Shown: piece after piece, positions 45,505 to 54,892 of the stretch
Layout: each line of letters starts with the position of its first letter
How positions within the stretch are numbered: position 1 is the first letter of the stretch
Assembly (NCBI RefSeq): GCF_900091625.1
Contig: NZ_FMIC01000002.1
Location: 3,844,001 to 3,908,000, forward strand
Length of the DNA stretch: 64,000 nt
Direction: 5' to 3'
DNA from: Micromonospora peucetia
Lineage (GTDB): Bacteria > Actinomycetota > Actinomycetes > Mycobacteriales > Micromonosporaceae
Made by a program: the position numbers and the translations under genes
The notes under the pieces: generated by a model
Databases searched by the model: none
The model's input: the letters and a program-made list of their open reading frames with translations, nothing else
What the model was told of the DNA's origin: nothing

Positions 45505-46452
45505 GTGACGCTGACCATCGGAGTCGACGTCGGTGGCACGAAGGTGGCCGGTGGCGTCGTGGACGCCAGCGGCAAGGTCCTCGTGCAGACCCGACGGGAC
45601 ACCCCCGCCGACGACGTCGCCAAGACCCGGGACGTCATCATCGAACTGGTCGGCGACCTGGCCGCCGGGCACCCGGTCGAGGCCGTCGGCATCGGCGCGG
45701 CCGGCTGGATCAACGCCGGCCGCTCGACCGTGCTGTTCGCCCCGAACCTCGCCTGGCGCGACGAGCCGCTGCGCGACTACGTGAGCGCCGCGACCGGACT
45801 GCCGGTGATCGTGGAGAACGACGGCAACGTGGCCGCCTGGGCGGAGTTCCGCCACGGCGCGGCCCGCGACGCCGACGACTCGATGGTCATGTTCACCATC
45901 GGCACCGGCGTAGGCGGCGGCATCGTGCTCGGCGGGGAACTGCTGCGCGGCGCCAACGGCATCGCCGCCGAGCTGGGCCACATGCTGACCGTGCCGGACG
46001 GCCACCAGTGCGGCTGCGGCCGGCTCGGCTGCATCGAGCAGTACGCCAGCGGCAGCGCCCTGGTGCGGTTCGCCCGCGCCGCCGCCCGACAGGAGCCGCA
46101 CCGCGCCGTCGCCCTGCTGGAACAGGCCGGCGGCGAGGCCGAGGCCGTCACCGGGCCCATGGTCACCGCTGCCGCGCAGGCCGGCGATCCGGTCGCCACC
46201 GAGGCGTTCGCGCAGGTCGGGCGCTGGCTCGGCACCAGCCTCGCCGACATGGCGCAGATCCTCGACCCGCAGGTGCTCGTCGTCGGCGGCGGGGTGATCG
46301 ACGCCGGTGACCTGCTGCTCGGCCCGACCCGCCGGTCCTTCACCGACGCCCTCGCCCAGCGCAGCCGCCTCCCGGTCGCCGAGATCCGCCCGGCCGAGCT
46401 TGGCAACACCGCGGGCGTCATCGGCGCCGCCGACCTGGCCCGCCGGATCTGA
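45505..46452 (+). CDS. ROK-family glucokinase
   Basis: This 315-aa kinase phosphorylates glucose to glucose 6-phosphate. It has the ATP site IGVDVGGTKVAGGVVD, the catalytic VENDGNVAAWAE, the ROK zinc site CGCGRLGCIEQYASG and the C-terminal VLVVGGGVIDAG. GTG 45505 is chosen over GTG 45496 since the AGGGGAG ribosome-binding site is 9 nt before it. Together with the phosphofructokinase and OtsA in this window it handles glucose phosphates. Confidence 0.93.
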   Translation: MTLTIGVDVGGTKVAGGVVDASGKVLVQTRRDTPADDVAKTRDVIIELVGDLAAGHPVEAVGIGAAGWINAGRSTVLFAPNLAWRDEPLRDYVSAATGLPVIVENDGNVAAWAEFRHGAARDADDSMVMFTIGTGVGGGIVLGGELLRGANGIAAELGHMLTVPDGHQCGCGRLGCIEQYASGSALVRFARAAARQEPHRAVALLEQAGGEAEAVTGPMVTAAAQAGDPVATEAFAQVGRWLGTSLADMAQILDPQVLVVGGGVIDAGDLLLGPTRRSFTDALAQRSRLPVAEIRPAELGNTAGVIGAADLARRI

Positions 46453-46462
46453 GGCGGTGGCC

Positions 46463-47170
46463 GTGACGAAGAGCCCGGGCGTGCCCCTGCGCGTCGTGTC
46501 GTACAACATCCACAGCCAGCGCGACGACACGGCCGCGCTGGCGGCGGTGGTCCGCGAGGCCAGGCCGGACGTGGTGATCGTGCAGGAGGGGCCGCGCCGG
46601 TTCCGGTGGCGGCCGAAGTCGGCGGCGCTGGCCGGGTCGTTCGGCCTGGTGGTGGCCGCCGGCGGGCTGCCCGCGCTGGGCAACCTGCTGCTGACCAGCC
46701 TGCGGGTGCGGGTGATGGCCGAGAAGTGCCAGCGCTTCCCGCTCACCCCCGGCCGGCACCTGCGCGGCGCCGCGTACGCCGAGTGCGTGGTCGCCGGCGC
46801 GGCCCGGTTCACCCTGGCCGGGTCGCACCTGTCCACCGACCCGGCCGAGCGGCCCGCCCAGGCGGCGCTGTTCAAGCGTGAGCTGGACGCCGCCGTCACG
46901 CCGGTGATCGCCGCCGCCGACCTGAACGAGGGCCCGGACGGGCCGGCCTGGGCCACCGTGGCACACGGGCTGACCGACGCCGCCGTGGCGATGGACCGGG
47001 CCGACCGGCTCACCTACTCCTGCGCCCAGCCCCGGCGTCGGATCGACGCCCTCTTCGTCGATCCGCGGATCACGGTGGTCGACTACGACGTGGTGGACAC
47101 CCCGCAGACCCGCCGCGCCAGCGACCACTTCCCGGTCCTGGTCGACCTGCTGCTGCCCGCCGCCGACTGA
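46463..47170 (+). CDS. Endonuclease/exonuclease/phosphatase-fold hydrolase
   Basis: This 235-aa protein has all EEP landmarks: SYNIHS near the start, IVQEGPRRF, GSHLST, ADLNEGPDG and the C-terminal RASDHFPV. The substrate may be DNA, a phospholipid or a phosphoinositide; sequence does not decide. The start GTG 46463 is just 10 nt after the glucokinase stop, implying an operon. No signal peptide is present. Confidence 0.88.
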   Translation: MTKSPGVPLRVVSYNIHSQRDDTAALAAVVREARPDVVIVQEGPRRFRWRPKSAALAGSFGLVVAAGGLPALGNLLLTSLRVRVMAEKCQRFPLTPGRHLRGAAYAECVVAGAARFTLAGSHLSTDPAERPAQAALFKRELDAAVTPVIAAADLNEGPDGPAWATVAHGLTDAAVAMDRADRLTYSCAQPRRRIDALFVDPRITVVDYDVVDTPQTRRASDHFPVLVDLLLPAAD

Positions 47171-47261
47171 GCGCCCGCCGGGCCCGGGGCTGGACAACCC
47201 GCTCCGTTGTGGAGAGGATGCTGCGCGACCCGGCACTCGTGCCGCACAAAAGGAGATCCCG

Positions 47262-48668
47262 GTGTCCACCTCCACCGACCACGGCCGGCCCGACCCGGAG
47301 GCGAGCACTCTCGCCCTGACCCGAGACGGCCGACCGGTCTCCGACCGGGGCGACACCGTCTGCGTCATCGGCGCCGGTGCCAGCGGTCTCACCGCCATCA
47401 AGAACCTCAGGGAGCACGGCTTCGGCGTCGACTGCTACGAGCGGGAGACCGGCGTCGGCGGCGCCTGGAACTGGCGGCACGACCGCAGCCCGGTGTACGC
47501 GAGCACACACCTGATCTCGTCGCGGCCGTTCACCCAGTTCCCCGACTTCCCGATGCCGGACGACGGGCCGGACTACCCGCACCACAGCCAGCTGCTGTCG
47601 TACTTCGAGCGGTACGCCGACCACTTCGACCTGCGCGGGCACATCTGGTTCGGCACCGAGGTCGTCCGGGTGGAGCCGGTGGCGGGCGACCGGTGGGACG
47701 TGACCACCCGCAGCACCGGCGGCTACGGCCCGCAGCGCACCTCCCGCTACGCGGCCGTGGTGATCGCCAACGGCCACAACTGGTCGCCGAAGCTGCCCCG
47801 CTACGAAGGGCTGGAGGAGTTCCGGGGCGAGGTCATGCACGCCTCGTCCTACAAGGACCCGGCGCAGCTGCGCGGCAAGCGGGTGCTGGTGGTGGGCGCC
47901 GGCAACACCGGCTGCGACATCGCCGTCGAGGCCGCCCAGCAGGCGTCGCGCTGCTGGCACTCCACCCGCCGGGGCTACTGGTACGCCCCGAAGTACGTCC
48001 TCGGCCGCCCCGCCGACCAGGTCAACGACACGCTGCTGGCGCTGCGCGTGCCGCTGCGGGTGCGGCAGTGGCTCTACCACTGGACGCTGCGGCTGACCGT
48101 CGGCGACCTGACCCGCTTCGGCCTGCCCCGGCCCGACCACCGGGTCTACGAGACGCACCCGATCGCCAACAGCCAGCTCGTCTACTACGTGGGCCACGGC
48201 GAGATCGCGCCGGTGCCGGACGTCGCCCGCTTCCACCCGTACGCCGTCGAGCTCTCCGACGGCCGGGAGATCGACCCGGAGCTGGTCGTCTTCGCCACCG
48301 GCTACCTGCCGCGCTTCGAGTTCCTCGACCCCGGGGTGCTCGGCGACGACGCGGGGCAGGGCCGTCCGAAACTCTGGCTGAACGCCTTCGTCCCCGACCG
48401 CCCCACGCTGGCCGTGGCCGGGCTGGTGCAGCCGGACTCGGGCATCTTCCCCCTGTCGCACTGGCAGACGGTGCTCTTCGCCCGGCTGCTGCGGCTGCGC
48501 GTGGCCCGCCCCGACCGGGCGGCGGCCTTCGCCGCCCGGGTGTCGGCCAAGGCGGGGGAGCGGTACGCCGGGCCCGTCAAGGACAGCAGCCGGCACTGGT
48601 TCGAGGTGGGCCACGCCGACTACCTGCGCGCCGTCCAGCGCGCGCTGCACGACCTGGAGGACAAGTGA
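47262..48668 (+). CDS. Flavin-containing monooxygenase
   Basis: This 468-aa enzyme has an FAD site VIGAGASGLTAIKNL (GxGxxG at 37-42) and an NADPH site VVGAGNTGCDIA (212-217), with the FMO-like ATGYLPRFEF near residue 345. Such enzymes insert oxygen into soft nucleophiles or ketones. The ribosome-binding site AAAAGGAG precedes GTG 47262. It is translationally coupled (GTGA) to the alpha/beta-fold gene, suggesting the two act on one pathway; a Baeyer-Villiger-type step followed by ester handling is conceivable but not shown. Confidence 0.88.
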   Translation: MSTSTDHGRPDPEASTLALTRDGRPVSDRGDTVCVIGAGASGLTAIKNLREHGFGVDCYERETGVGGAWNWRHDRSPVYASTHLISSRPFTQFPDFPMPDDGPDYPHHSQLLSYFERYADHFDLRGHIWFGTEVVRVEPVAGDRWDVTTRSTGGYGPQRTSRYAAVVIANGHNWSPKLPRYEGLEEFRGEVMHASSYKDPAQLRGKRVLVVGAGNTGCDIAVEAAQQASRCWHSTRRGYWYAPKYVLGRPADQVNDTLLALRVPLRVRQWLYHWTLRLTVGDLTRFGLPRPDHRVYETHPIANSQLVYYVGHGEIAPVPDVARFHPYAVELSDGREIDPELVVFATGYLPRFEFLDPGVLGDDAGQGRPKLWLNAFVPDRPTLAVAGLVQPDSGIFPLSHWQTVLFARLLRLRVARPDRAAAFAARVSAKAGERYAGPVKDSSRHWFEVGHADYLRAVQRALHDLEDK

Positions 48669-49486
48669 GTCAGGTGCGGATCATGCGGGGACGGGAGTGG
48701 GCCCACCCGGTCCGCCCGGTCCGGCGTGAGGTGCTCAGCGCGGCTCCCGAGGTGGAGCAGGGGCGTCCGCCGCTGCTCTTCGTGCCTGGCTTCGGGCACG
48801 GGGCCTGGGCGTTCGCCGAGCACTGGCTCGGCCACGCGGCGTCTCGGGGCTTCCCGGCGTACGCGCTGAGCCTGCGCGGGCACGGCGACAGCGGCCCGGC
48901 GCCGGAGGCGACGCTGCGGGCGTACGCCCACGACGTGACCCAGGTGGCGGCGGGCCTGCCGCGCCAGGCGGTGCTGGTGGGGCACGGGGCCGGGGCCCTC
49001 GTGGTCGCCCACGCGCTGGCCCGCTACCCGGCCCGGGCCGCGGTGCTCGTCGCGCCGGTGCTCGGCGGCTGGGCGACGTTCGGGGCGGCGCTGCGCCGTA
49101 ACCCGGTCGGCACGCTGCCGGCGGTGTTCGGCGGGCCGCTGCGGCTGCACCGCCGCCAGCTGTTCAGCCGGGAGCTGCCCGAGGCCGAGGCCCGGCGGTA
49201 CGTGGGCCGGCTGGGCCGGGCCGGCCGGCGGGCCCAGTGGCAGCTGCTGACCGGGCGGGCCGCGGAGCCGACGGTGGGCGACCCGCCGATGCTGGTGCTG
49301 GGCAGCCCCGACGACCGGGTCGTCCCGGCGGCGGCGCTGACCCGGGCGGCCCGGCGGTACGGCTCGGCCCCGCTGCTCTTCCCCGGCATGGGGCACGACA
49401 TGATGCTCGACGCCCGCTGGCGGGAGCCGGTCGACGCGATCCTGGACTGGCTGGAGAAGGACCCGGCACCAACCGGCCGCCCCTGA
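48665..49486 (+). CDS. Alpha/beta-hydrolase-fold protein lacking the nucleophile serine
   Basis: This 273-aa protein has the fold's oxyanion region FVPGFGHGAW, SLRGHGDSG, a C-terminal acid region GSPDDRVVP and catalytic-type histidine in PGMGHDMML. The nucleophile elbow, normally GxSxG, reads GHGAG at residues 106-110: the serine is Gly108 (codon GGG). It therefore may not be a normal esterase. The start GTG 48665 overlaps the monooxygenase stop. Alternatives are a non-hydrolytic alpha/beta protein or a loss-of-function allele. Confidence 0.85.
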   Translation: MSQVRIMRGREWAHPVRPVRREVLSAAPEVEQGRPPLLFVPGFGHGAWAFAEHWLGHAASRGFPAYALSLRGHGDSGPAPEATLRAYAHDVTQVAAGLPRQAVLVGHGAGALVVAHALARYPARAAVLVAPVLGGWATFGAALRRNPVGTLPAVFGGPLRLHRRQLFSRELPEAEARRYVGRLGRAGRRAQWQLLTGRAAEPTVGDPPMLVLGSPDDRVVPAAALTRAARRYGSAPLLFPGMGHDMMLDARWREPVDAILDWLEKDPAPTGRP

Positions 49487-49612
49487 CCGCAGCGCCTCTC
49501 GGCTGGCCTGGCCCCGGCGCTGGCCGCCCGGCTGGCCCTGACCGCGCCCCGACCGCACCGCCTCCCGTGTCCCTGGCCCGGCGCTGGCCGGCTGGGCTGA
49601 GCGCTCCGGGCG

Positions 49613-51040
49613 TCAGTCGGCGGCGCCCAGCCGGGTCAGCAGTGAGCCGCTGTCGTCGAGGGCGGAGAGGTAGGAGCGGGCCCACGCCCGGATGTCGTGC
49701 CGGTGCAGGTGCGTCCGCATGGCCCGCATCCGCTCGCCGAGGTCGTCGGGGCCCGCCCGCAGCGCCGAGAGCAGTCCCTGCTTGAGGCCCTCCAGGTCGT
49801 GCGGGTTGACCAGGTACGCCTGCGGCAGTTCGGCGGCGGCGCCGGCGAACTCGCTGAGCAGCAGCGCACCCGTGTCGTCGACCCGGGCGGCGACGTACTC
49901 CTTGGCGACGAGGTTCATCCCGTCACGCAGCGGGGTCACCGCCATCACGTCGGCGACCCGGTAGAGCGCGGCCAGTTCGGCGCGGTCGAACGGCTGGGTC
50001 AGGTAGTGGATCGCCGGCTCGCCGACCCGGCCGAACTCGCCGTTGATCCGCCCGACCTCGCGTTCCACCCGCTCGCGGAGGATCTGGTACTGCCCGACCC
50101 GCTCCCGGCTGGGCACCGCCACCTGCACGAGCACGGTGTCGCGCACCTTGACGTGCCCGCCGGCGATCAGCTCGCTGTACGCCTTCAGCCGCTGCTCGAT
50201 GCCCTTGGTGTAGTCCATCCGGTCGACGCTGAGGATCACCTGCTCGGGACTGCCGAGATCGCGGCGCAACAGGCTGGCCCGGTCGGCCACGTCGGGCCGG
50301 GCGGCCAGCGCGGCCATCTCCGCCGTGTCGATGGAGACGGGGAAGGCACCGATGCGGACCACCCGGTCGTCGACGGCGATCCGCCGGTCGGTGGCGGGAA
50401 CGTCCAGCACCTTCGCCACCAGCTGGGCGAAGTTGTGCGCGGCCTGGGAGCGCTGGAAGCCGATCAGGTCGGCGCCGAGCATCCCGCGCAGCAGTTCGGC
50501 CCGGCGGGGAAGCTGCATGAACAGCTCGGGTGGCGGGAACGGCACGTGCAGGAAGAAGCCGATCCGCAGGTCGGGCCGCAGCGCCCGGAGCAGGCCGGGC
50601 ACCAGTTGCAGGTGGTAGTCCTGCACCCAGACCACCGCGCCGGGCTCGGCCACGTCGGCCGTGGACTCGGCGAACCGCTGGTTGACCCGCTGGTACGCCT
50701 CCCACCAGCGCCGGTGGTATTCCGGTTGCTCCACCGAGTCGTGGTAGAGCGGCCAGAGGGTGGCGTTGGAGAAGCCCTCGTAGTGGTCGCGCAGGTCGTC
50801 GGCGGTCAACGCGACGGTGTGCATCCGGACGCCGTCCACGTCGGGCAGCGCGGGCGCCGGGCCGGTGCCGCCGGCCCACCCGACCCACGTCGCCGGGGTG
50901 TGTCGCAGCAGGGCGTGGAGGGCGCTGACCAGGCCACCGGGACTGCGGCGCCATTCGCAGGCACCGTCGGGCGCCACACTGTCGTCGATGGGCAGGCGGT
51001 TGGCCACCACCACGAGGGAACTCTGTCGCATCTCGGGCAT
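49613..51040 (-). CDS. otsA: Trehalose-6-phosphate synthase
   Basis: This 475-aa GT20 enzyme makes trehalose 6-phosphate from glucose 6-phosphate and an NDP-glucose. Motifs are VVVANRLPID, WVQDYHLQLVP, GFFLHVPFPP, VDRMDYTKGIEQR and LRDGMNLVAKEYVA. ATG 51040 or 51031 are possible starts; neither has a strong ribosome-binding site. No trehalose phosphatase (otsB) is adjacent. The 126-nt convergent gap to the alpha/beta-fold gene (49487-49612) holds only a diverged direct repeat of CTGGCCC(C)GGCGCTGGCC. Confidence 0.94.
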   Translation of the reverse strand: MPEMRQSSLVVVANRLPIDDSVAPDGACEWRRSPGGLVSALHALLRHTPATWVGWAGGTGPAPALPDVDGVRMHTVALTADDLRDHYEGFSNATLWPLYHDSVEQPEYHRRWWEAYQRVNQRFAESTADVAEPGAVVWVQDYHLQLVPGLLRALRPDLRIGFFLHVPFPPPELFMQLPRRAELLRGMLGADLIGFQRSQAAHNFAQLVAKVLDVPATDRRIAVDDRVVRIGAFPVSIDTAEMAALAARPDVADRASLLRRDLGSPEQVILSVDRMDYTKGIEQRLKAYSELIAGGHVKVRDTVLVQVAVPSRERVGQYQILRERVEREVGRINGEFGRVGEPAIHYLTQPFDRAELAALYRVADVMAVTPLRDGMNLVAKEYVAARVDDTGALLLSEFAGAAAELPQAYLVNPHDLEGLKQGLLSALRAGPDDLGERMRAMRTHLHRHDIRAWARSYLSALDDSGSLLTRLGAAD

Positions 51041-51212
51041 TCCGATCAGCAGGGAATGACCACCGCAGCGGAGGAACAACCGGGCAGTCAGCGAGGGATG
51101 TGACGGACAGCGGTATTCCTACTGACAGTAAGTTACACCAGTGTTGCGTCCCGGGCATGGGGCGCCGGCCGTCCCGGGATGCGGGCAGGAACGCCGGTGG
51201 GCGAGGCGTCGA

Positions 51213-52061
51213 TCAGACGACCGCGCCGTCGTCCGGGTCGCGCTCGTCGTCGTCGCCGGAGCGCAGCCGCCAGATCAGCGCGACGAAGCCGGCCAGGATG
51301 CCGGTGAAACCGAACAGGTTGACCACCGAGGGGTCGGCCACGGGGAACACCGAGGGGAACAGGAAGAGCACGAAGCCGACCACCATGGCCAGCACACCGA
51401 CCACCGCGTACTTCGAGAGGCGCGGCAGGGGCGGGGGCGGCGGCGGGGTGTAGCGCTCGTCCTCCGTCTCGTCGTCGGGCAGGTCCGCGCCGAAGGTGTC
51501 CAGCCCGTCGAGCAACGACGGCTCGTCCTGCGGGCCCCGGGAGAGGGAGACGCCCGAGATGTCCGCCGCGTACGGCAGTCGGCGCACGTCGGTGGCGGTC
51601 GGTCCGGCGGGCTCGTCGGGCGTGCCGAGGGTCACCGGGCCGCCGGCCGGCCCGGGCGGGTCGTCCACGTCCTCGGCGGCGGGCCACGGGTTGTCGCCGC
51701 CGCGCGGCGCGGTGGTGTGGAAGCCGGCGACGATGCGGGCCCACTCGGCCTCGATGTCCGGCTCGTCGTCGCGAGAGGGCTCGGTGGCCGTCTCGTCGGC
51801 GAGCTGGGTCAGGTAGTCCCGTGCGGTCCGCAGGTGTGACCGGTCGACGTAGAGCCGGTCGACGGGACGGGACGGGACGGTGGTGGTGCGGGTGACCGGG
51901 TTCAGGTCTGCCGAGGGTTGGAGGTAGGCGGCGATCCCACCGGCGGCCAGGACGGCGAGCAGGTGCTCACCGACGCGCGGATCCACGTCGCCGGCGACGG
52001 CGTACTCGCTCGCGTCGATCCCGTTGTCCCGCCGTCCCCGGCGGGCCCCACCCGCTGACAC
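51213..52061 (-). CDS. Membrane protein of unknown function with DUF2007-like N-terminus
   Basis: This 282-aa protein has an N-terminal ~90-residue domain (EHLLAVLAAGGIAAYLQPS, DRLYVDRSHLRTARDYL) similar in pattern to DUF2007 signal-transducing-type domains, a disordered acidic middle, a PPPPPPLP stretch and two C-terminal membrane helices (YAVVGVLAMVVGFVLFLFP and NLFGFTGILAGFVALIW). It is probably a membrane-tethered sensor or adaptor. No partner is visible nearby. Confidence 0.75.
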   Translation of the reverse strand: MSAGGARRGRRDNGIDASEYAVAGDVDPRVGEHLLAVLAAGGIAAYLQPSADLNPVTRTTTVPSRPVDRLYVDRSHLRTARDYLTQLADETATEPSRDDEPDIEAEWARIVAGFHTTAPRGGDNPWPAAEDVDDPPGPAGGPVTLGTPDEPAGPTATDVRRLPYAADISGVSLSRGPQDEPSLLDGLDTFGADLPDDETEDERYTPPPPPPLPRLSKYAVVGVLAMVVGFVLFLFPSVFPVADPSVVNLFGFTGILAGFVALIWRLRSGDDDERDPDDGAVV

Positions 52062-52281
52062 CGGACATCCTCCTCATCGCGCCGGTGGGCGCGTCACCTG
52101 AGCGCTCTCGGCGTCCCTGAACCGTGCCATGAATCGTGACACGTCGGCACCCCGTTCCGGGAGTGCGTTGTGTCGCGTCTTGCCCGCCAGTGGGCGAGCC
52201 ACAGGTGATGGGCAGGGCATTTTGTCCCTTTGTGCGCGCACTGCGCGGTTCGGCACAACCGAGGTGAGGGTGGCCCGTCCC

Positions 52282-53649
52282 TTATCGCGGGATCGTCGCG
52301 ACCACCTCGGCGACGTCGACCCGGACGGGGTCCGGGTTCGCCCAGCTCCAGTTCGGGTGGGCGCGGTTGGTCAACAGGACCAGGACCATCCGGCGGTCCG
52401 GGTCGACCACCAGGGAGGTGCCGGTGAAGCCGGTGTGCCCGAAGGTGCGCGGACCGCTCAGCCGGCCCATGAACCACGGCTGGTCGAGCACGACGCCGAG
52501 GCCGTGCGCGGACGTGCGGTGGGGCCGCTCCGGGTCGACGGCGGGCAGACCGGTGTTCACGTTGGCGAGCATCTGCCGGGTGATCTCCTCGGAGAGGATC
52601 CGGGTGCCGTTGTGGACGCCGCCGCCCAGCAGCAACTGTCCGATGACGGCCACCTCGGCGGCGGTACTGAAGATACCGGCGTGTCCGGCGACTCCCCCCA
52701 TGTGGTTGGCGACGTCGTCGTGCACCACGCCACGGAGCAGCCCGCGCGTCGAGCGTGCGTCGGTGGCGACCAGCCGGGCGGCCTGGTCGGCGGTGCTGAG
52801 CCAGGTCTTCGGGTTGAATCCGGTGTCCCTGAGGCCGAGCGGCCCGGTCAGTCCGGTCTTGAGTGCCTGATCGAACCGCTGGCCGGTGAGCTTCTCGACC
52901 AGGAACGCGAGCACCATCAGCCCGACGCTGGAGTAGCGGTACACCGTGCCCGGCACCGCGCCGCTGACCAGTGACGTGGCCAGGACCGCCTTGCGGCGGG
53001 CCGCGTCGTCGGGCAGCCCGGTGACCTTGGCCCCGACCGGCAGGCCGCTGGTGTGCGCCAGCAGCATGGCGACGGTCACCTTTTCCTTGCCGGCGCCGGT
53101 GAACCCGGGAAGGTGGTCCGCCACCCGCGTCGACAGGTCGATCCGTCCCTTGTCGACCTGCTGCAACGTCAGGATCGCGGTGTAGACCTTGGTGATCGAG
53201 GCGAGGTCGAAGATCGAGTCGTACCGCATCCAGACCTGCTCGGGGCCGGGCAGCAGCACCGGGCCGGCGGCGTAGCGCACCGCCTTGCCCACGACGGCCT
53301 TCGCCACGGTCGCGCCGGCCATCTGGCAGAGGGCGACCGCGCCGGTGTACGCCGGGTGCTTCGGGTTGGCGCTGGTCGGAGCGAGGTGACGGTTGAGGGT
53401 GAACCGCAGCCGGCCCGCCGCCTGCGCCCCGCCGTGCAACGCCTCGGCGGTGGGCCCGGTGGCCTCCGGGACGGCGGCGACCCGCGCCGCGGATCGGCTG
53501 GGCGCGGCCGAGGCGCTCGCACTCGCGCTCGCGACCGGCCCGGCGCTCGCCCCGGCGGTGGCCGACCGGACCGCCTCGCGACAGCCGGTGAGGGTCGCGG
53601 CGGCCGCCGCGAGGCCGGCACCGAGCACGGTACGACGATGCAGTGGCAT
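52282..53649 (-). CDS. Exported serine hydrolase of the beta-lactamase/PBP (class C) family
   Basis: This 455-aa protein has a Tat-like signal RRTVLGAGLAAAAATLTGC ending in a lipobox cysteine (C23), an Ala/Ser-rich linker, and a serine-hydrolase domain. Catalytic motifs are SITK (SxxK), YSS (YxN position) and HTG in GHTGFTG. It may act as a D-alanyl carboxypeptidase, esterase or lactamase at the cell surface. ATG 53649 is used as the start; ATG 53661 is possible. The gap before the next gene downstream, 52062-52281, has no gene. Confidence 0.88.
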   Translation of the reverse strand: MPLHRRTVLGAGLAAAAATLTGCREAVRSATAGASAGPVASASASASAAPSRSAARVAAVPEATGPTAEALHGGAQAAGRLRFTLNRHLAPTSANPKHPAYTGAVALCQMAGATVAKAVVGKAVRYAAGPVLLPGPEQVWMRYDSIFDLASITKVYTAILTLQQVDKGRIDLSTRVADHLPGFTGAGKEKVTVAMLLAHTSGLPVGAKVTGLPDDAARRKAVLATSLVSGAVPGTVYRYSSVGLMVLAFLVEKLTGQRFDQALKTGLTGPLGLRDTGFNPKTWLSTADQAARLVATDARSTRGLLRGVVHDDVANHMGGVAGHAGIFSTAAEVAVIGQLLLGGGVHNGTRILSEEITRQMLANVNTGLPAVDPERPHRTSAHGLGVVLDQPWFMGRLSGPRTFGHTGFTGTSLVVDPDRRMVLVLLTNRAHPNWSWANPDPVRVDVAEVVATIPR

Positions 53650-53919
53650 GCGCCGCATCATGGCAGGCGCGGCCCGCCGGAACCAACCAGCCCGACCAGT
53701 CCGGGAACCGCCCGACGAGGGGATTCATGCCGGGCGCCTGCCCGGGCTCACGATCACGTCCATGAGGGTCGACGGGCGATTCGTAGGACTAGGCCCGGGT
53801 GACGGAAGTTGATCGATCGTCCGTTGTGGCGGAGGGTCCGTGCTCCGTAGGCTCGTCGGCGACGGCAGCGCTCCCGGGCGCGGGCGCCGTCGCGGGGCAC
53901 ACCACGGGAAAGGACGCCG

Positions 53920-54876
53920 GTGCTGTACTGGCTGCTGAAGTACGTCATCCTCGGGCCGCTGCTGAGGCTGATCTTCCGCCCGCAGGTGGAGGGCCTGCAC
54001 CACGTACCGGCGACCGGCCCGGTGATCCTGGCCAGCAACCACCTCTCCTTCTCCGACTCGATCTTCACGCCGCTGATCGTGAAGCGGCGGGTGACGTTCA
54101 TCGCCAAGGCTGAGTACTTCACCGGAAAGGGCGTCAAGGGCTGGCTGACGAAGATGTTCTTCGTCGGCTCCGGCACCATCCCGGTCGACCGCTCGGGCGG
54201 CCGGGCGGCCAGGGCGGCCCTGGACACCCAGCTGCGGGTGCTGCGCGGCGGCGGCATCGCCGGCATCTATCCCGAGGGCACCCGCTCGCCGGACGGGCGG
54301 CTCTACCGGGGCAAGACCGGCGTGGCCCGGCTGGCCCTGGAGAGCGGCGCCCTGGTGGTCCCGACGGCGATGCTCAACGCCGACGAGATCCAGCCGCCCG
54401 GCAAGCTGATCCCCAGGATCGCCCGGGTGCGGATCCGGTTCGGCCCGCCGCTGGACTTCTCGCGCTACGCGGGGATGACCGGTGACCGGTTCGTCGAGCG
54501 CGCGGTGACCGACGAGATCATGTACGAGCTGATGGAGCTCTCCGGCCGCGAGTATGTCGACACATACGCCCAGAAGGCCAAGAACCCACCCCCTACCCCC
54601 GCGAACCAGTCCCCGCCTGAACACCCCCGCCCACTCCCCGCTTCGCCCCTCCCTGCCCCGCCCCTCCCGCTCCGCCCTTTCCGCACGCCCTGCCCCTCCC
54701 ACCCCCGCTCCGCGCGTCGATCTTGCACTTATGGCCCTGCATTTGCGGCGTTCGTCAGCATTTCTCCGGGCAGAAAGTGCAAGATCGACGCGCGAGGGCG
54801 GGCGTGCGGGGGCGAGGGCGGGGGCGTGGGGACGGGGGCGTGGGGACGGGCGTGCGAGGGGGGCGGGCGGGGGTGA
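53920..54876 (+). CDS. 1-acylglycerol-3-phosphate acyltransferase-like protein with repeat-derived C-terminus
   Basis: The core (residues 1-221) is a PlsC-family acyltransferase: NHLSFSD (HX4D, H41/D46), TIPVDRSGG, YPEGTRSPDG (118-126) and VPTAML. From memory it matches M. tuberculosis Rv2182c. Homologues end near EYVDTYAQKAK, at about 54582. Here the frame continues for another ~97 residues through a C-rich tract (Pro-rich peptide), palindromic element C (RRSCTYGPAFAAF...GRKCKID, about residues 264-292) and a G-rich tract to TGA 54874-54876. The start is GTG 53920 with GGAAAGGA upstream. Whether the extension is made and stable is unknown. Confidence 0.87.
   Translation: MLYWLLKYVILGPLLRLIFRPQVEGLHHVPATGPVILASNHLSFSDSIFTPLIVKRRVTFIAKAEYFTGKGVKGWLTKMFFVGSGTIPVDRSGGRAARAALDTQLRVLRGGGIAGIYPEGTRSPDGRLYRGKTGVARLALESGALVVPTAMLNADEIQPPGKLIPRIARVRIRFGPPLDFSRYAGMTGDRFVERAVTDEIMYELMELSGREYVDTYAQKAKNPPPTPANQSPPEHPRPLPASPLPAPPLPLRPFRTPCPSHPRSARRSCTYGPAFAAFVSISPGRKCKIDARGRACGGEGGGVGTGAWGRACEGGGRG
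54711..54794 (+). repeat. Palindromic element, copy C (inside a reading frame)
   Basis: Arms CGCGCGTCGATCTTGCACTT (54711-54730) and its exact reverse complement (54775-54794) make a 20-bp perfect dyad with a 44-nt centre. The core GATCTTGCACTT and the inner stem GCCC/GGGC after a 3x3 mismatch match copies A and B. The outer 8 bp differ from copies A and B but still pair perfectly. A C-rich tract (54585-54710) precedes and a G-rich tract (54795-54890) follows. Confidence 0.92.
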
Positions 54877-54892
54877 GGGCGGGGGCGGGCTG

